64,000 nt of DNA from Ziziphus jujuba (taxonomy: Eukaryota > Streptophyta > Magnoliopsida > Rosales > Rhamnaceae). The notes beneath the pieces were generated by a model. The model was not told the origin of the DNA. It did not search any database and saw only the letters and a list, made by a program, of their open reading frames with translations. Below are positions 37,613-52,000 of this stretch, piece after piece. Positions within the stretch are counted from its first letter, which is position 1. Every line of letters begins with the position of its first letter. The position numbers and the translations under genes are program-made. The DNA lies in the NCBI RefSeq assembly GCF_031755915.1, contig NC_083390.1, forward strand, positions 24,237,001 to 24,301,000, given 5' to 3'.

Positions 37613-39018
37613 TGTTCTAAAAGACGTAAGGCGTCGCAAGGCGGCAAGATAAAACCTTAAGTTTTACGAGCCTAAACGAAGACTAGGCGTGAAAAGACAT
37701 TTCACAATTATATTATTATTTTAACTATTATAAGGCTACTAAATAAACAAAATAATTCATATTTTAAATGTCAAAATATATATAAGTCTATGTTATTTTT
37801 ATGTGTGCAATAAACATGAATTAGCATGTAATTTATCATAATAGATTTATGAAAATTCATGTTTTTTAAGTTTTCAACAATAGATTAGTTTCAAAACATA
37901 TATATTACAAACCTTCGAGGTTTGTATTGCCTTGAAATCCCATCAAACATTAGCTGGATGATGTCTTCGATAACTGAACTTGTTACTTGACGATGATTCC
38001 TTTTCATGATATTTAAAGAGCAAATATGCTCATCCTTGAAGGCCCTAATCATGAAGGCCTCTGTATTATCACCATGTAGTTTGGTAGCACGCATTCGCCA
38101 CATGCAATTGTCGTTTGCACATACAACCTCATATCGGACTCTATCCGACTTCTTGACCTTGAATTCAAAATTTCTCCTTAGTGCATAAAAACTAATCTTC
38201 TTCTGTAGCGCATTCTTACTCACAAAGATTTGGTTGATTCGAATGATTTCATGGGCATTGACGGATGAGAAGCGATGGTTAACCCTAAGTTCAGCCATGG
38301 TTGCGGTAGAATCCTGTCGAATGTCCAAATGGTTTTCGGTACAAGGAGAGGCAACCACATCATCATTCACATTATCAATTGGACTACTACCATAAGGAGA
38401 CTCACCATGTCGACTATCACCAGCTGAAAATCCCGAATGTTGGGTCCAACAAATGTCTCGTAACCCATCTTCACTACGATTAGTGTTGACCTCAACCTCA
38501 AATTGTTCATCTTGATCATAATCATGTCCACGATATTCATTCATATCATTAATGTCGAAGTGCTCATTATCATGATCATGTTCCACAGATTGCACATTGT
38601 TTTCACAAATTTGATTTTCAAAGAATCCAGGTTGAGTTTCCGGCACATGAAGTTCGGTCGCTGGGGACTGCATGTCGGCATCAGAGATACAAGTAGCTGT
38701 CTCGGGAACTGCAGATAGTGGGGCAATAGTCATAAATCCTGAACTTGTAGGTATCCTATTCACAACACATCAACAATAAGTGGAGATCTGTCTTGAGGTC
38801 TGTGTGAACTATACTCTTCTATAAAACTTTGTAGGTCTTCATCATTTTCCACAACGTACGGCTCACATGACAAACACACATGGTATATGAACTTGAAGAT
38901 TAATTGATGTTGTGTAGAATCTAAGTTGAGAGCGTTGTAGACAACATCTTCAAGTTCGGCCAACGTACAATTCCTTTTTATACATATAATCTTCGTTCTT
39001 TAATGTTGGTATCTCCAG
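37613..39018 (-). pseudogene. Broken MuDR/MULE transposase fragment
   Basis: On the minus strand two frames read as the N-terminal part of a plant Mutator-like transposase. The first (about 38,996-38,760) contains LAELEDVVYNALNLDSTQHQ and ends DVL then TGA. The second (38,763-37,907) continues VNRIPTSSGFM with a frame change at about 38,760, so a small indel separates them. The second includes the MuDR DNA-binding-type domain at about 38,260-38,010 (SVNAHEIIRINQIF, CANDNCMWRMRATKLH, and the Cys/His region EHICSLN). It stops at a probable intron donor after YKPRRF. The catalytic DDE domain and zinc knuckle are missing. The right edge at about 39,018 abuts A3 directly, and the left edge near 37,613 begins GTGTTCTAAAAGACG. 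No terminal inverted repeat or target duplication is seen. Confidence 0.82.
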
Positions 39019-41214
39019 GTAGACAAAGAGGTGCAGGGTGCACACTGATAAATACATAGGGATAAAACAGTAACTACATAACTTAATAAAAAAAAATAAA
39101 AGAGCAAAAAATCTGAGTGCGGACATGTGCCCCCTCTGGCCTGACTATATGTGGTTTCGTCTATGGTCTAAGTGATGGGAGTTGTAGTTTTCTCATATGG
39201 GGATTGGAAGTCAAGTTTGATTTACTTGCCATTGATTCTATACAATGAATTTGCTAAAATTTTAATGCATGCTGTTTTACTTCTTGTAAAGACCTAGCTT
39301 AGCTTTTGTTGATTCAACATTCTCTTGAATGTTGCTTTTTTCTTTTTTTTCATTTCTGTCTTTCTTTGTTTTTTTTTTGTTTATTTATTTTATTTTGTTA
39401 TTTTTGTTTAAAGAAAGATTATATTTGTAGATAGTGATGTCTAAAATGTAAGATTGGAAGTGAAATGAGAAATTTAAAAAAAAAAAAAAATTGAAACTTG
39501 GTACTTAATTAAATGAAAATGAAAACAATACTATACATTGTATAGTACTATACTTCCACCAAAAAAAAAAAAAAAAAACTCCCTCCCCATTATTCCTCCT
39601 CTAATTTGCCTCCCTATCCCCATTTTCCTCTCTGTTTCCCTCCCAAACATTTTCTCCTCCATTTTCTCACTACCAACTTTCCTCCCTTTTACTCTCCCCT
39701 CTACTTTTCTTTCACTGCCCTCTCCCCAGCTTCTTCTCGACATTAACTCCCTAGTTTCTCTTCTTAATTTCTTTTTCCTACTTTTCTCTATTCTCTTTTC
39801 TTTACTTCCTTTGCTTTAATTTCTCTCCCTCTACTTTCTTTCCACTCTCTTCTCTTTTGACATGTCTTGACTACAAACTTCTGTTAATTCCTCTCTTTAA
39901 TTTCTCTAATTGCAAAATTCTTATTGCCTTCCCCCCTTTGACACACTATTGTCATAAGGTAAAATAGTTTATTTCACGGACTATCAATATCAAACTTTAT
40001 GAAATTCCAATTTATAATTTATGTCTTTTATGTTCTTAATTAAGAAGTAATTTATTTTGAAGCTTTTTAAAAGTTTAAAATCATAGTCAAAATTTATTTG
40101 TTTTAAAAGTTTCCAATTTTTTTTTGAATAAGTTAAAATATAAAAATTAATTATTTTAAGATATTAATATTTTTGTATTTTTAAATTTATAATATAACTT
40201 TTGGAAATTTAAAACATTTAATTTATAATAAAATAATATAATTACTTGAATTAAATGCAGTTTTTTTTATAAAAAAATACTAAAAGTTTCCTCTAATTCT
40301 TTTTTTTTTTTTACCAAAAACATTTATGTTGTAAAAGTTAGCAATATTTTTTTATTATATTTTAGTTGTGCTTTTCCACTTTTAATTCTTTTTTACCCAA
40401 AAAAAAAAAAAACATTTATGTTGTTAAAATTTAGAAGTATTTTTAATATATTTTAGTTGTATTTTTTTTTATTAGGTTCATTTTTCTTAGAACATATGTT
40501 CTTTCTATTCCACAAGAAAAAAAACAAAAAAACAGCCCTTAAAATAAAAAGTACAGCTTTTTTTAAAAAAAAAAATGAATTACAAAAAAATATTTTAAAT
40601 TATAACTTTTTTTTTAAAAAAAAAGAATAACAAAAATTTTATATTTTTTTAGTAAATAAAATTTATAGTTGATACGTAATAGAAAGCAGTAAATATCATT
40701 TTAAAAAAATAATATGTAATAGAAAACAATAATATGTAATAGTATTAATTCCAATGAAAACCTATAGTTCTTTATTTATTTATTTAAAAAAAAAAAGAAA
40801 CTTCAAATACTTAAAGCATTTTTAATTTTTCTTTTCTTTTCAATTTTAGTTGGATATAAAATGGAATTTCACAAAATGTAAAATTGACAATCCATGTAAC
40901 AACCTATTTTACCACATAACAATAAGGTCATCAAGAACTGCAAATAGAAAATACAAAGAGAAACTTATTTGAGAAAATAGAAAAGAAATGTAATAAGAAG
41001 AAAATGAAAAGATAAAAAGCATGAGAAAGTAAAGAGGAAAAAACCTAAACATAGATAGTATAAGAAATTAGGTAGAGGAGAGTGGGAAAATAAAAATTAA
41101 TCAGAGAAAGTAGAAGAGATAAATAACAGAGAAAGCAAAAAGAGAAAACAGAGAAAAAAACAAAAAAAAAGTCAAGAGGGAAAGTAAAGTAATAGAGAAA
41201 GAGAAAAGAGAAAG

Positions 41215-41246
<32 letters not shown>

Positions 41247-41320
41247 TTGAAGAAGGAAAGAAAGCGAGGAAGAGAGAGGATAACACACACACAAACCACA
41301 CACACAGCAGATAGAGGAAG
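39019..41320. repeat. Segment A, copy 3 (A3), start of Unit III
   Basis: Begins at the equivalent of A1 position about 690 (AGACAAAGAGG) and runs to the small gene. It has an uninterrupted ATCAT site at about 40,079-40,084, where A1 carries the LTR. It lacks the 12-bp repeat copy near A1 position 1,015 that A1 and A2 share, and shares the 1,140-1,760 sequence of A1. The pyrimidine-rich block is at about 39,580-39,940 and the purine-rich block at about 41,020-41,280, with a GA microsatellite at about 41,216-41,243. Confidence 0.85.
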
Positions 41321-41445
41321 AGACTTGGCAATTCCAGCAGTCTTCTTCCTCCCAAACCCAAAAAATATTAATCTTTTATTATTATCAATATACATCCTAT
41401 TATTATAAACACAGTGTCACAAAAAATGAATTTCAAATCCAAATT

Positions 41446-43246
41446 TTACGGAATTGCGTCAATATCTGTCATGCCTGTCAAAATGTCTGCTTCTTTCTCT
41501 GAATATTGCTGTCCAGAAACTATAACTTCCCTGAAATAATATTAAATGCAAATGTGAACAATATAATATTAAAAATACATCAAACCTACCCTGAACAAAA
41601 ATATATACACACACACCAAAACTAACAATATAATACCAGTAAAAAGAATGCATACAGATCATAAACAAAACTCAAAGAATCAAACAACACAACAAATTAC
41701 AAAGCAAATTGCATTAGTTAGCAACCATGAATAGAAAGGTAAAACACAAAACACAAACACAAAATTTACAATGAATCAATTAGTTAACCCTGCTAAAACT
41801 TTTAGTTAAGTCCATTGCAACTTTTAGATATCATATATGCCTCATTTAGTTAAGTCTGTTGAACCTTTTTATAATTACAACGAATCAAATTTAAATGTCA
41901 ACTTATATACTTATGCAATATATCTGAATTAATTGATCACTGAAAATCCTTAGATCTAACTAACATTCATTTTCTATAACTCTAATGAAGAATAAATTTA
42001 TTTAACACTTAAAGATGGAATAATCTTCTAGTGGGACACAGTTTTGTTAGTCAAGGATCAAAGGTCCAAATTTTTTAGGACAAAATGCTTCATACAGAGC
42101 AAATAATACTAATGCGGGCCCATCTACCATTAGTCATACTAATGCATGCAGTATTGAATGATAGTGCAATAAGAGAAGAAGCAGTATGACTATCCATAGA
42201 ACGAAATATAGATTAATATGTCAGATGAAGGAGCAAAAATCTAACTGCTGGTCAACAAATGGATCGTGATTCAAGTGATTATAGATGGTGCAACAAGGTA
42301 ATATAACAGTTGGGAACCAGTTAATATCAGTAAGAAGATTTGAAATTGGGGTGTAATTATTTTTAAATGACCAATGTTTTGCAAGGAATTCCAAGAGAAA
42401 GGTAACAAGACTTGTAAAGTGTTTACCAAGACAAAAGATGAGTCAAGGTTACGAGAAAAAAGACATGATTGTCTTCGAGAGACAAGAAAATATGGGTCCA
42501 AATCCTGTGATATATGATTGAGTGCAGGGCCAAGTTAGATATAGAGAGAGATCAAATGAAAAGAAAGTTTTACCTCCATGTTCGATCCACTGTTTGATTT
42601 CTTTTCTCCACCCCACTTTCCCTACTACTGACATGGGGTTCGTGGTGCCATTGTTCATCAAAAAGAGAAGCATATTAATATCTTGCAAGAACGGTAAATT
42701 GTTCATGAGGAAGAAGAGAAAAAAAGATAGGTAAATTTACCAGCGCAGTTAATATCTTGCAAGGAAAAAGAATATTTGATAATTTGCAAACCATATTAAT
42801 AAATAGAGATGCATTTATACAAGTTTGGAGGCCTTCATAATCGATATTATTCTCTCATCAAGAAACTGTCTTCAATAATATATTTTTATCAACATTACAG
42901 GAACTAGAGAGATCAACTTAACTTGCCAACAAGGTTTGTTATGGCATTTGACAATGCCAAAGATAAAGAAACACCCTTTCCACCTGCAGACACAAGTATT
43001 TTCACCCGGAAGCAATCAGCAAACCTCTCTTTTCTTTCAGTTAATCAGAGGACACATAAAAGAAAATTCTTGACGAATGCAACAAACTACATCAAAGAAA
43101 ATTCTTTAAATGCCATGCAATCAACAATAAAGCAATGAAAGTTGAGAGAGAAAGAGAGAGGATATAATGTCAATACAAGCAGCATCCAATTCAACCCATA
43201 GAGAAAGAGAGAGAGGTGTATTGGCGATACCTGCGGGGCAAGGCAT
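41446..43246 (-). CDS. Small unidentified gene G1b, second copy
   Basis: Same three-part frame as G1a: 43,246-43,231, 42,983-42,923 and 41,530-41,446, predicted 53 aa ending GMTDIDAIP. Splice sites are the same. The last exon has a silent change (GCA for GCG in the AD pair). Unlike G1a, the reading frame remains open upstream of MPCPAG (SGQGKEVCDAK), through the acceptor near 43,366 and, if joined to the 5' exon ending at about 44,022, through FLPVNQSLCRSCSCSIS. That would allow a longer N-terminal part (perhaps 128 aa in all from 44,151), which G1a has lost through the 8-bp insertion. Which start is used, and whether the protein is made at all, is not decidable from sequence. No family recognised. 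Confidence 0.45.
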
Positions 43247-44389
43247 TTTGGCATCACATACTTCCTTCCCTTGGCCAGAATATGGTAGATGTGAAGTAAG
43301 AAAATATGCCAGGGTCAAGTCTTTCACATTAGAGAAGAAGACAACTGTAACCCAAATCAAAGGCAAAAACCATAAATTATCATCTTCTTTCAAGACAATT
43401 GGATAAAAATACACAGTAATTACCTTCTATTCCATGACAAACAATTTAAATAATATTAAAAAAAAGGCATGGAACACATTACATTAATTGCAGGCATTAC
43501 ATGCATAGTTTGCAAAACACAACATTTATGAGGCAGGACCTTAGTAAAATGTCTGATAATAATGTTGAACGAAAAAAACAACGTTTGATAATGTTTTTAG
43601 TCATTCAGACAGTATTCAATATCAAATTTCATAATCATTTGTCAACTTAGACCGCAAAAGTATGAATAATTTCATGGACAAACGGAAGGAAATACAACTA
43701 AATAAAAAAAAAAAAAAAAAAAATCTCAAGGAAAAGAAAAACTAAAAAACCGGCTTATAGAAAGAGTAGAAAGCATTGCATCCAGATTTCAGTAGTAGTT
43801 GAGGATGTATTAGTAAAATCAACAAATGGGTAACCACAGAAAATCAAATTCGATAACAAATTTAAGGAAAAAATTGAAGAAACAAATGGAAAAACCGGTA
43901 CGCAGCAAAACGACTATAGTTGACAAAACTACCCCAGTAGTACTACAAAAACCAAAACCCACCTTCAAGATTTGATTTTCCAGCCTAATAAAATTGAAAA
44001 AGGTTGAAAAATAGAACACACCTGAGATTGAACAAGAACAGCTACGGCATAGTGATTGATTAACCGGAAGGAAAAAGAGAGGCGAGAACAGAAGAATCGG
44101 AGGAGGAATGTAGCCGTTGAAATATATTTTTTTAAATTTCAAATAAGTCACACTTGTCCTAATATAGCCGTTGAAAGAGGTTAAAAGAAAAGTTCACATG
44201 GATCGATAGCGTGCCATTTTATTATCCATTCGATGGGTCCTACGAGGATAGCAAACGGACGGTTTGCATGCGTTTTAAATTTGTTGGGCGTTTATTTATT
44301 AGTAACAAATAAAATTAATTCCAAGTCCAAAAAATCAAAAAAAAAAAAAAAGAAAAAAAAGAAAAAAAAAGTCAAACTCTAGATATTAA

Positions 44390-44899
44390 TATGAATATAT
44401 TATAAAATTTAAGGTAATAAAATAAGATTAATATTATTCATATTATTTAAATATTAAATGATATATTTTATAAAAAAGTGATATTGGTTCATAAAGTCCA
44501 ATTTACACGGTCGAGTATGTGGTTCAAGTGATCTTCCCCACATCTTTTAATGTTGGTCCAATTACCCAAACCTTCCCTTTAATTAATAGACAAAAATTCT
44601 AAAATTTGTATTTATTGTTTTATTGAAAATCACTGATGGGTGAAAAAATTTGTTGAAGACAAATGTACTTAGAAATTCATTATTTAAGAAACTATATAAT
44701 ATTATAAAGAAATGCAATAAAGTGCTTCATGTTATGTATTGCTTGTGGACATATGTGTAGATATAGTACGGAAGATATTATTATTACATGGGACAATGAT
44801 GTTATCACTATGAAAAAGTGATCATAAGTGGTCCACGCATGGGACTATGATGTTATCGTCATTGCATGACCTTTATAATATATATATATAAATAAATAA

Positions 44900-44930
<31 letters not shown>

Positions 44931-45175
44931 GTAGTGGATACAAGTGATATAGCCTCTAAACTCAACCAAAGCTTATGATTGCTTTCTCCACCTTTTTCTT
45001 TTTTTCTTTTTTTTTTCTTTTCTTTTCTTTAAGCTTTGTATCATAAAAAAGAAAAAAAAAACAAATACCCTCACCACGGATAAAAAAATAAATTGTTATT
45101 AAAAAAATCAAATTAAAATAGTTTTTGAATCATCATTAAGCTTCATAGTTTTATTCATTTTATAATTAAAATTAG
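44390..45175. repeat. Segment U, left half (copy next to G1b)
   Basis: Counterpart of 9,030-9,725, with the same landmarks. It keeps about 57 bp near 44,790-44,850 (including GTGATCATAAGTGGTCC) that the Unit I copy lacks and that resemble 32,090-32,120 in the older copy, so Unit I lost them. A TA/TAAA tract is at 44,878-44,931. Confidence 0.75.
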
Positions 45176-46467
45176 TATTGGTCTTGTGCAATGCATTGTA
45201 TATATAATCGTAATAAATAATTTTAAAAAATAATAATAATATTTTAGAAAATTAAAAAATAATATAATAAAAATTGAAATTGAAGAGAAAATATTATTCA
45301 ACAATTAATATTTGATTGATTGGAATTTGAAAAATCACTTATTCCATTGTCTATTTATATGTGAAAATCTTTAAAATTTGATAAGGACACAATATTATTC
45401 AATTCCTAAAATCAAACTGTTATTTTAAACTAAAGTTTTTTTTTTATTATTTAAATTAATTTGAAAAATAACCATGTATAGTTACCACCATTTTCAATCT
45501 AAATATTGTAAACTTAGTTTTATTTATGTTCTCATTCATTCAAGGAAAAAAAAATTTATTTTCAAAATAAATAATTAGTCTTATTCAAGTTTCATTTTCT
45601 TCAAAAAATAATTATTACTTGAAAAGAGCATAATTTATCTTATTCAGATTTATTTATTACCTTCTAACAAATAAAAGTACAATTTATTTTAGCTTCTTTA
45701 ATTCCACAATCAATTCTTAAATTTATTATTACTATCTAAAAATCATAATTTGGGTGTTTTACTTTTTGATTCCTTGTAATAATTATTTTTTCTTTATTAA
45801 ATCCTTATAATATAATATAATTGTATTTATTATTATTATTTATCTTATGAATATATTTTTACCTTATAAAATAATTTATTTATGGTTACATATATTTGAA
45901 GAAGATCAAATAATGAGATCAATTTTATTATTGAAATATATATATTATAACATTAAAATTTTATTTACTACATATCCAAATATATATGAGTATATAAAAT
46001 CTAATTATTAATCGCCGTATATGCTATTTTTTATTTTACAATAAAATAAAGATAACAAATCAATAAAGATATTAATATAGAGATTATAAATATATTTTTA
46101 ATGTTTTTATTCTTACTATCTTTTTTCTTTTTTTTTCCTTGTAAGTAATTAATTTTTCTATATTAATCTTTATAATATAATCTAATTACCTTTTATTATT
46201 ATTATCATCATCATTACCATTATTTAATTACCTTTACGCTGGTTGTGAATTATACACATAGGACTCTTGTTGTAATCATATACTCCATTTCCTCGATAAA
46301 CTCTAGTAAAGCTTTATTTTTATTTAATTTTCTAAATTCACCTGTATCATATGTGCATACATACATACATACATACATACATACATACAAACACACAAAT
46401 GACAATATTTTTATTTAATTTTCTAGATTCCCTGCATTATATGCATATATACATACATACATATATA

Positions 46468-46631
46468 CACGGAAATTCTATGGTGAGGATGGTCCGCATG
46501 AAGACCGCAGTATTAGTGACGGTTTTTTATAGTATTAACGACGGTTTCTTAGAAAATCGTCACCAATACTATAAAAAACTGTCATCAATACTATGGTCCG
46601 CATGAGGACCGTCCGCACCATAGACGGATTG
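46468..46631 (+). mobile_element. 164-bp foldback MITE, copy 3
   Basis: Orthologous to the element at 10,824-10,987, beginning CACGGAAATTCTATGG and ending CCATAGACGGATTG. It differs from its partner by several substitutions, mainly transitions at C/G positions, as expected for a methylated inactive element. Because it is shared by both units it was inserted before the duplication. Confidence 0.82.
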
Positions 46632-49600
46632 CATACATACATACACACACACATACATAAATGACAAAATTTCACTGTTTCTAAGATAGAGAATTTGAAT
46701 TCAAATCTCTCGTTTTCAATACCAATATATATATATATATATATATGTATATATTTAGAGGTTTATGAGATTGATTGATTAGTACATACCAAATGGAAGT
46801 GATGATGGCTTATGTATCATATATTGCAGCCGGTGAGAAACAATAAATTCCTTCCGCGTGAGGCCCTCCCAAGTAAAGAGAGCAAAAATGGATGTTATGC
46901 ATGGGTAGGCCAATTTTAAATCCACAATGGGAAAAAAGAAAAAAAGAAAAAAGAAAATCAAACATTTTAAGTTAAAAAGCCTATATAAAGCACCACATAT
47001 GTTTCCATCGTTGAACCTTGTAATGCAATAAGCCAATAAAATTTTGTTCCTCATTAAAGATGAATTAATATTTAGTAAAGAATCTTCCTCAAAAACCTTT
47101 TGTTCCTTTCAATAAATTTAAATAGCATATTTTGATTTAATGTTGTCAACTTCAACCAAAATTATATAGCATGGTTCACCTCGATTCTCATTGTTTAGAT
47201 GATCATAATTATGATCCATTGAAAAAAAATTGAAATTAAACAATTAAAAAAAAAAACTGTGATAACCAAAACAAGAATATGAAAGAATAAAAAACACCAA
47301 AATATAGAACATCAAAATTTTAAATAACTAGAAGGTTCATTTACTAGTTTATAACCAAATGTATTTGATTTATTTGGTAAATAAAATAAAATTAAAAAAT
47401 TTATTTTGAATATAAATCTTATTTTACCATGGTTAACATTCATATTTGAAAAGGATATTCCAAATTTTTTCCACTAATAAAATAAAAGCATATTATTTAT
47501 GTAATTTTTTAAAGTCCAAATAAGAAAATATCTTTATTATTTTCCATATAATCACATTTGTATATTGAAAAATATTAATACACTTTAATATTATATGAAA
47601 ACTTTAATGCACATTATATATGAAGATTTTAATACATGTTTTAATAATTTTGGGGAGAATTTAAATGAATACTATGATGACACATGACCATTTTTTTATA
47701 TTGCATTTTTGTATACTAACTTTTTTACTTTTATTTACTAATTTATAACAAAATATATTTGACATAATTAGTAAACAAAATAAAATTAAAAAATTTCTTT
47801 TGAATATAAATTATATTTTACCATATTTAACAATTATATTTTGAAAATGATATCTCAAATTTTTTCCCCTAATAAAATAAAATTATATTATTTATGTAAT
47901 TTTTCAATGTCCAAATAAAGAAATATCTTTATTATTTTCCATATAATCACATTTGCATATGAAAAAAATATTTAATACACTTTAATATTATATGGAAACT
48001 TTAATGCACGTTATATATGGAGATATAGAGACTTTAATGTACGTTATATATATAATACATGCTATATATGTAGATACATTTTAATTTATTATTTTATAAA
48101 TATGATATTATATTTTTGTCATAATTATACATTTTAACATTTTTGTCCCAATTAAAATTTTCTTAATCAAACGTCATATATAATATAATATTATAATAAT
48201 AATAAAATATAATGTTGGGTACAACCAATAAAAAGTAAAAAAAATCTTATACCCTTTCAATTAATTATTTCAATTCGGAATCATATATATGTAGATGCAC
48301 TTATATAGTATATAATATTATAATAATAAAAATATATATTTTTGGATACAACCAATCAAAAACAAAAAGTCTCATCATTTAAAATAGTGGTTATTTTTAA
48401 TACTGATTGATATTTTGATAGGGTTATAAATAATAAAGAGAAAAAAAAGTATTTTTTTTAACAATTTTGGAGGGAATTTAAACAAATACTGTGATGATAC
48501 GTGTTAATTTTTTTATACTTACTCTTTTATTTTTATATATTATATGGATATGCAGTAACATATAATATTATATTATATAATATTATAATTAAAATAAAAA
48601 GATATCTTTGTTAATTTCTATATACTCATATTTATATATGTAAAAATGATTAAAATATATTTAATTAATGAAACTATATATATGCAAATATATTTTACGT
48701 ATTTGACTTATTTGGTAAATAAGATAAAATCAAATATTTTATTTATTTTAAATTTATTTTAAAATTGTTACTATGTGTAATTTTATCAATATTTTGATAG
48801 TTATGGATAGTTATATTAAAAATTAATTATATATATATATATATTTGGTTATATTCATAAAAAATGTAAGATAATAAATAAAATAAAATGAAAAAATATG
48901 TTTGAAGAGAATTTGGAAGAAGATTATGTTAACACGTGACGCATACGGTTCTTCTTTTCTATATTAATACTAGCATCCATCCCCATGCAATGCACGACAC
49001 ATGTAATCATACCAAATAGATTTTAAAAAACATTTATAATAATTTATTACATTTGAAAACCTATTTAAATTTTTTATTAATAATAAGTATATTTGGATTT
49101 TTTTTTCTTCAATCGATATTATAAAATTTTATTAATAATTATAAATTTGATATCTATATATAACATTATTCAATTATATAATTTAAATTCAAAAATGTTT
49201 ACCTATCTAATTTTTTTCATCTATGAAAATTTTCTATCCAATTTTTTCCATCTATGAAATTTAAATTCAAATTCAAATGTATTTTTTGATTTCTTACAAA
49301 TAATTAATTTTCATATATTAAATACTTATAATATAATATATTTATTTACTTACTTATTTATTATTATTATTTATCCTATAAAAAGTTTTTTGCCTTAAAA
49401 AATAAATTATTTATGAAATTCAAATTATAAAATATTTATCTATTTAATTTTTTCCACCTATAAAATTCAAATTCAAATTTAGATTCAAATGTATTTATAT
49501 AATTTAATTCAAATTCAAATTTATTTATATAATATTTTCTATCTATGGAATTCAAATGTATTTTTTAATTTTTTGCAAATAATTAATTTTTCTATGTTAA

Positions 49601-50254
49601 ATATTTATAATATAATTTAATTATATTTATCATTATTATTATTATTATTATTATAACTTAACTAATAATAATTTAGATTTAAAAAGAGACATATATATAA
49701 CATTTAATATTTTTTATTATATAATAAAATATAGAAATTAATTTCATTATTAATTACTGTATATAAAATATTTTTATTTTACAATAAAATAAACATAATA
49801 AACTATTAAAATATATATATATATATATATAATATTGTTTATCATTGATTTTGCATTTTGTATTTTTATTTTTTGCTGAGAAGATGGTATGGATATATAT
49901 AAGTACAATATTCTTTACCATATATATATATATATATATTATCATAATTTAAAGATATTATATATTAAAAGTTTTTTAAGCATTTGTTTTCTTTGTTAAC
50001 ATATATATATATATATATAAGTACATTTTAAACATTTTTTGAAAAATATTGAAAAAACATTATTCATCTTAATTGTTTTAATAAAGATATCAATTTCATA
50101 TTTTAATATTATTATTTTATAATAAAATTTTATTTATTACATCTCCATTCATTTTGGAGAGAAACAAACAACCACCACATCTCACTATATTCTCTTTTTC
50201 ATTTTGTGAATATTTGTTGAATAATATAATATTGGCAAAATAAAAGAAACAAAA

Positions 50255-50422
50255 ATGTGGATGTCTTATCTAATATCATTGCCTCAGACAATGGGAATAG
50301 TGATTTTCATGTCTAAATATTTTGCTAGGCCTAACATCCCCAAATACATGTTCTACACCATTGGATATATCTAACTCTGTTCTCTATCCATCATCATCTT
50401 ATTCCTGCTAACATCTGGATAG
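50255..50422 (+). pseudogene. Possible small membrane-protein remnant
   Basis: An ATG-started frame reads MWMSYLISLPQTMGIVIFM, continues with a basic loop (KYFARPNIPKYMF), meets TAA at 50,372, then stays in frame as LCSLSIIILFLLTSG to TAG at 50,420. Two hydrophobic stretches separated by a polar loop suggest a two-helix membrane protein with one inactivating stop. The local base composition is less extreme than the AT-rich neighbourhood. I recognise no family. It is absent from Unit I, where it falls in the deletion. Confidence 0.3.
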
Positions 50423-51444
50423 TAATATATACTTAAATGTATATATATATATATATTATTAATAAATCCAAAATTTATGTAATATTTTTGTCAAATAAAT
50501 ATTTATTAAAAATAAAAGTATTTCTAGCCGTTACATTTCATTTTTTCATATAAAACAATGATAATATTTATCATGCTCTTACCAAACATTATTACGGTTA
50601 TCATCCTCATATTCTAATCATTGATTATTTCCATTGTATATGTATATATTAGAATAAAACCTAACTTTTATGGTATTTGTCTTTTTTTTTTTTTAATGTA
50701 TTCAAATAATCTTTATTGGTAAGGGACAAAAAAAAAAAATAATAATAATAATAAAGAAATTCAAAGGCAAGCACAACTAAAATTTATAATGGATAGGAAT
50801 GTGATAAGAAATCTAAGCAATATAAACATAAAGATAAGGAAAAAAAAAATGGTTATCTTATCCAAGCTAAGTTGAAACTCATATTCTCCACCATTTTTAA
50901 TGTACGTGCCTCATGCAAAAGTATATGTTTATAAGTATTTTAAACTTTAATCTTTTTAATTGTTTTCTCTATACAAATGGATAAAGAATGGATGTTGGAC
51001 TAAACTATTTTCTTATTTATAGTTAGAGTGAATTTTTTTTTTTTCAATATAGAAGTTGTCTAATTATTTTGTGTGGGTAAAAAAATAAAGAGAATTTTTT
51101 GATGTCCTATTAAAAATGAAAAATAAAAATTTGGCTTATATATATATTATCATAATCTACATAATAGTTAACCATATATATATATTATCATAATTTACAT
51201 AATAGTTGACCATATATGTATATATATATATATATATATATGTATTATTATAATGAAGAGAATATTTTGATAAATTATCATTGATAAAATAAATATACAT
51301 GATAGTTAACCATATATATATATATTATCATAATTTTAAGATTATCTTTTAAATGCAACTTAACATATATATATATATATATACATATATGTATGTATAT
51401 ATATATATATGTATAAGTCCTTTTAAGCATTTGTTTCTTTTACT

Positions 51445-51447
<3 letters not shown>

Positions 51448-51483
<36 letters not shown>
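51448..51483. repeat. (TG)n(TA)n microsatellite
   Basis: About 15 TG units passing into TA units, within the Unit III-only segment. A second TG/CG run is at about 51,662-51,690. Confidence 0.9.
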
Positions 51484-51489
<6 letters not shown>

Positions 51490-51960
51490 GTACATCTTAA
51501 ACATTTTTTGAAAAATATTAAAAAAATTCATTATTTACTATAAATTTTTTGATAAGAAAATAAATCTCATCATTTGTTATTGCATTTTAAATATATATAT
51601 ATATATATATATAAAAGTCATTTTAAGTATTTGTTTTCTTTATTAACATAAATATATATATGTTGTGTGTGTGTGTGTGTGTGCGCGTGTATTTTAAACA
51701 TTTTTTGGAAAATATTTTAAAAAATGCATTATTTATCTTAAATTTCTTAATAAAAAGACCAATATCATTATTAGTTACTCTATTTTAATTTTGTTATTTT
51801 ATAATGTACTTCCATTTATTAATATACATATATGAACATGTATTAGTATATGGAAATTTTAGGTAAAATATATTTAATAATAATAAGAAAATCATTTATT
51901 ATATACATGTTTTTTTACCAAATAAAGAGATAAATTTCATTACTAATTTATTTATGTTTA

Positions 51961-52000
<40 letters not shown>

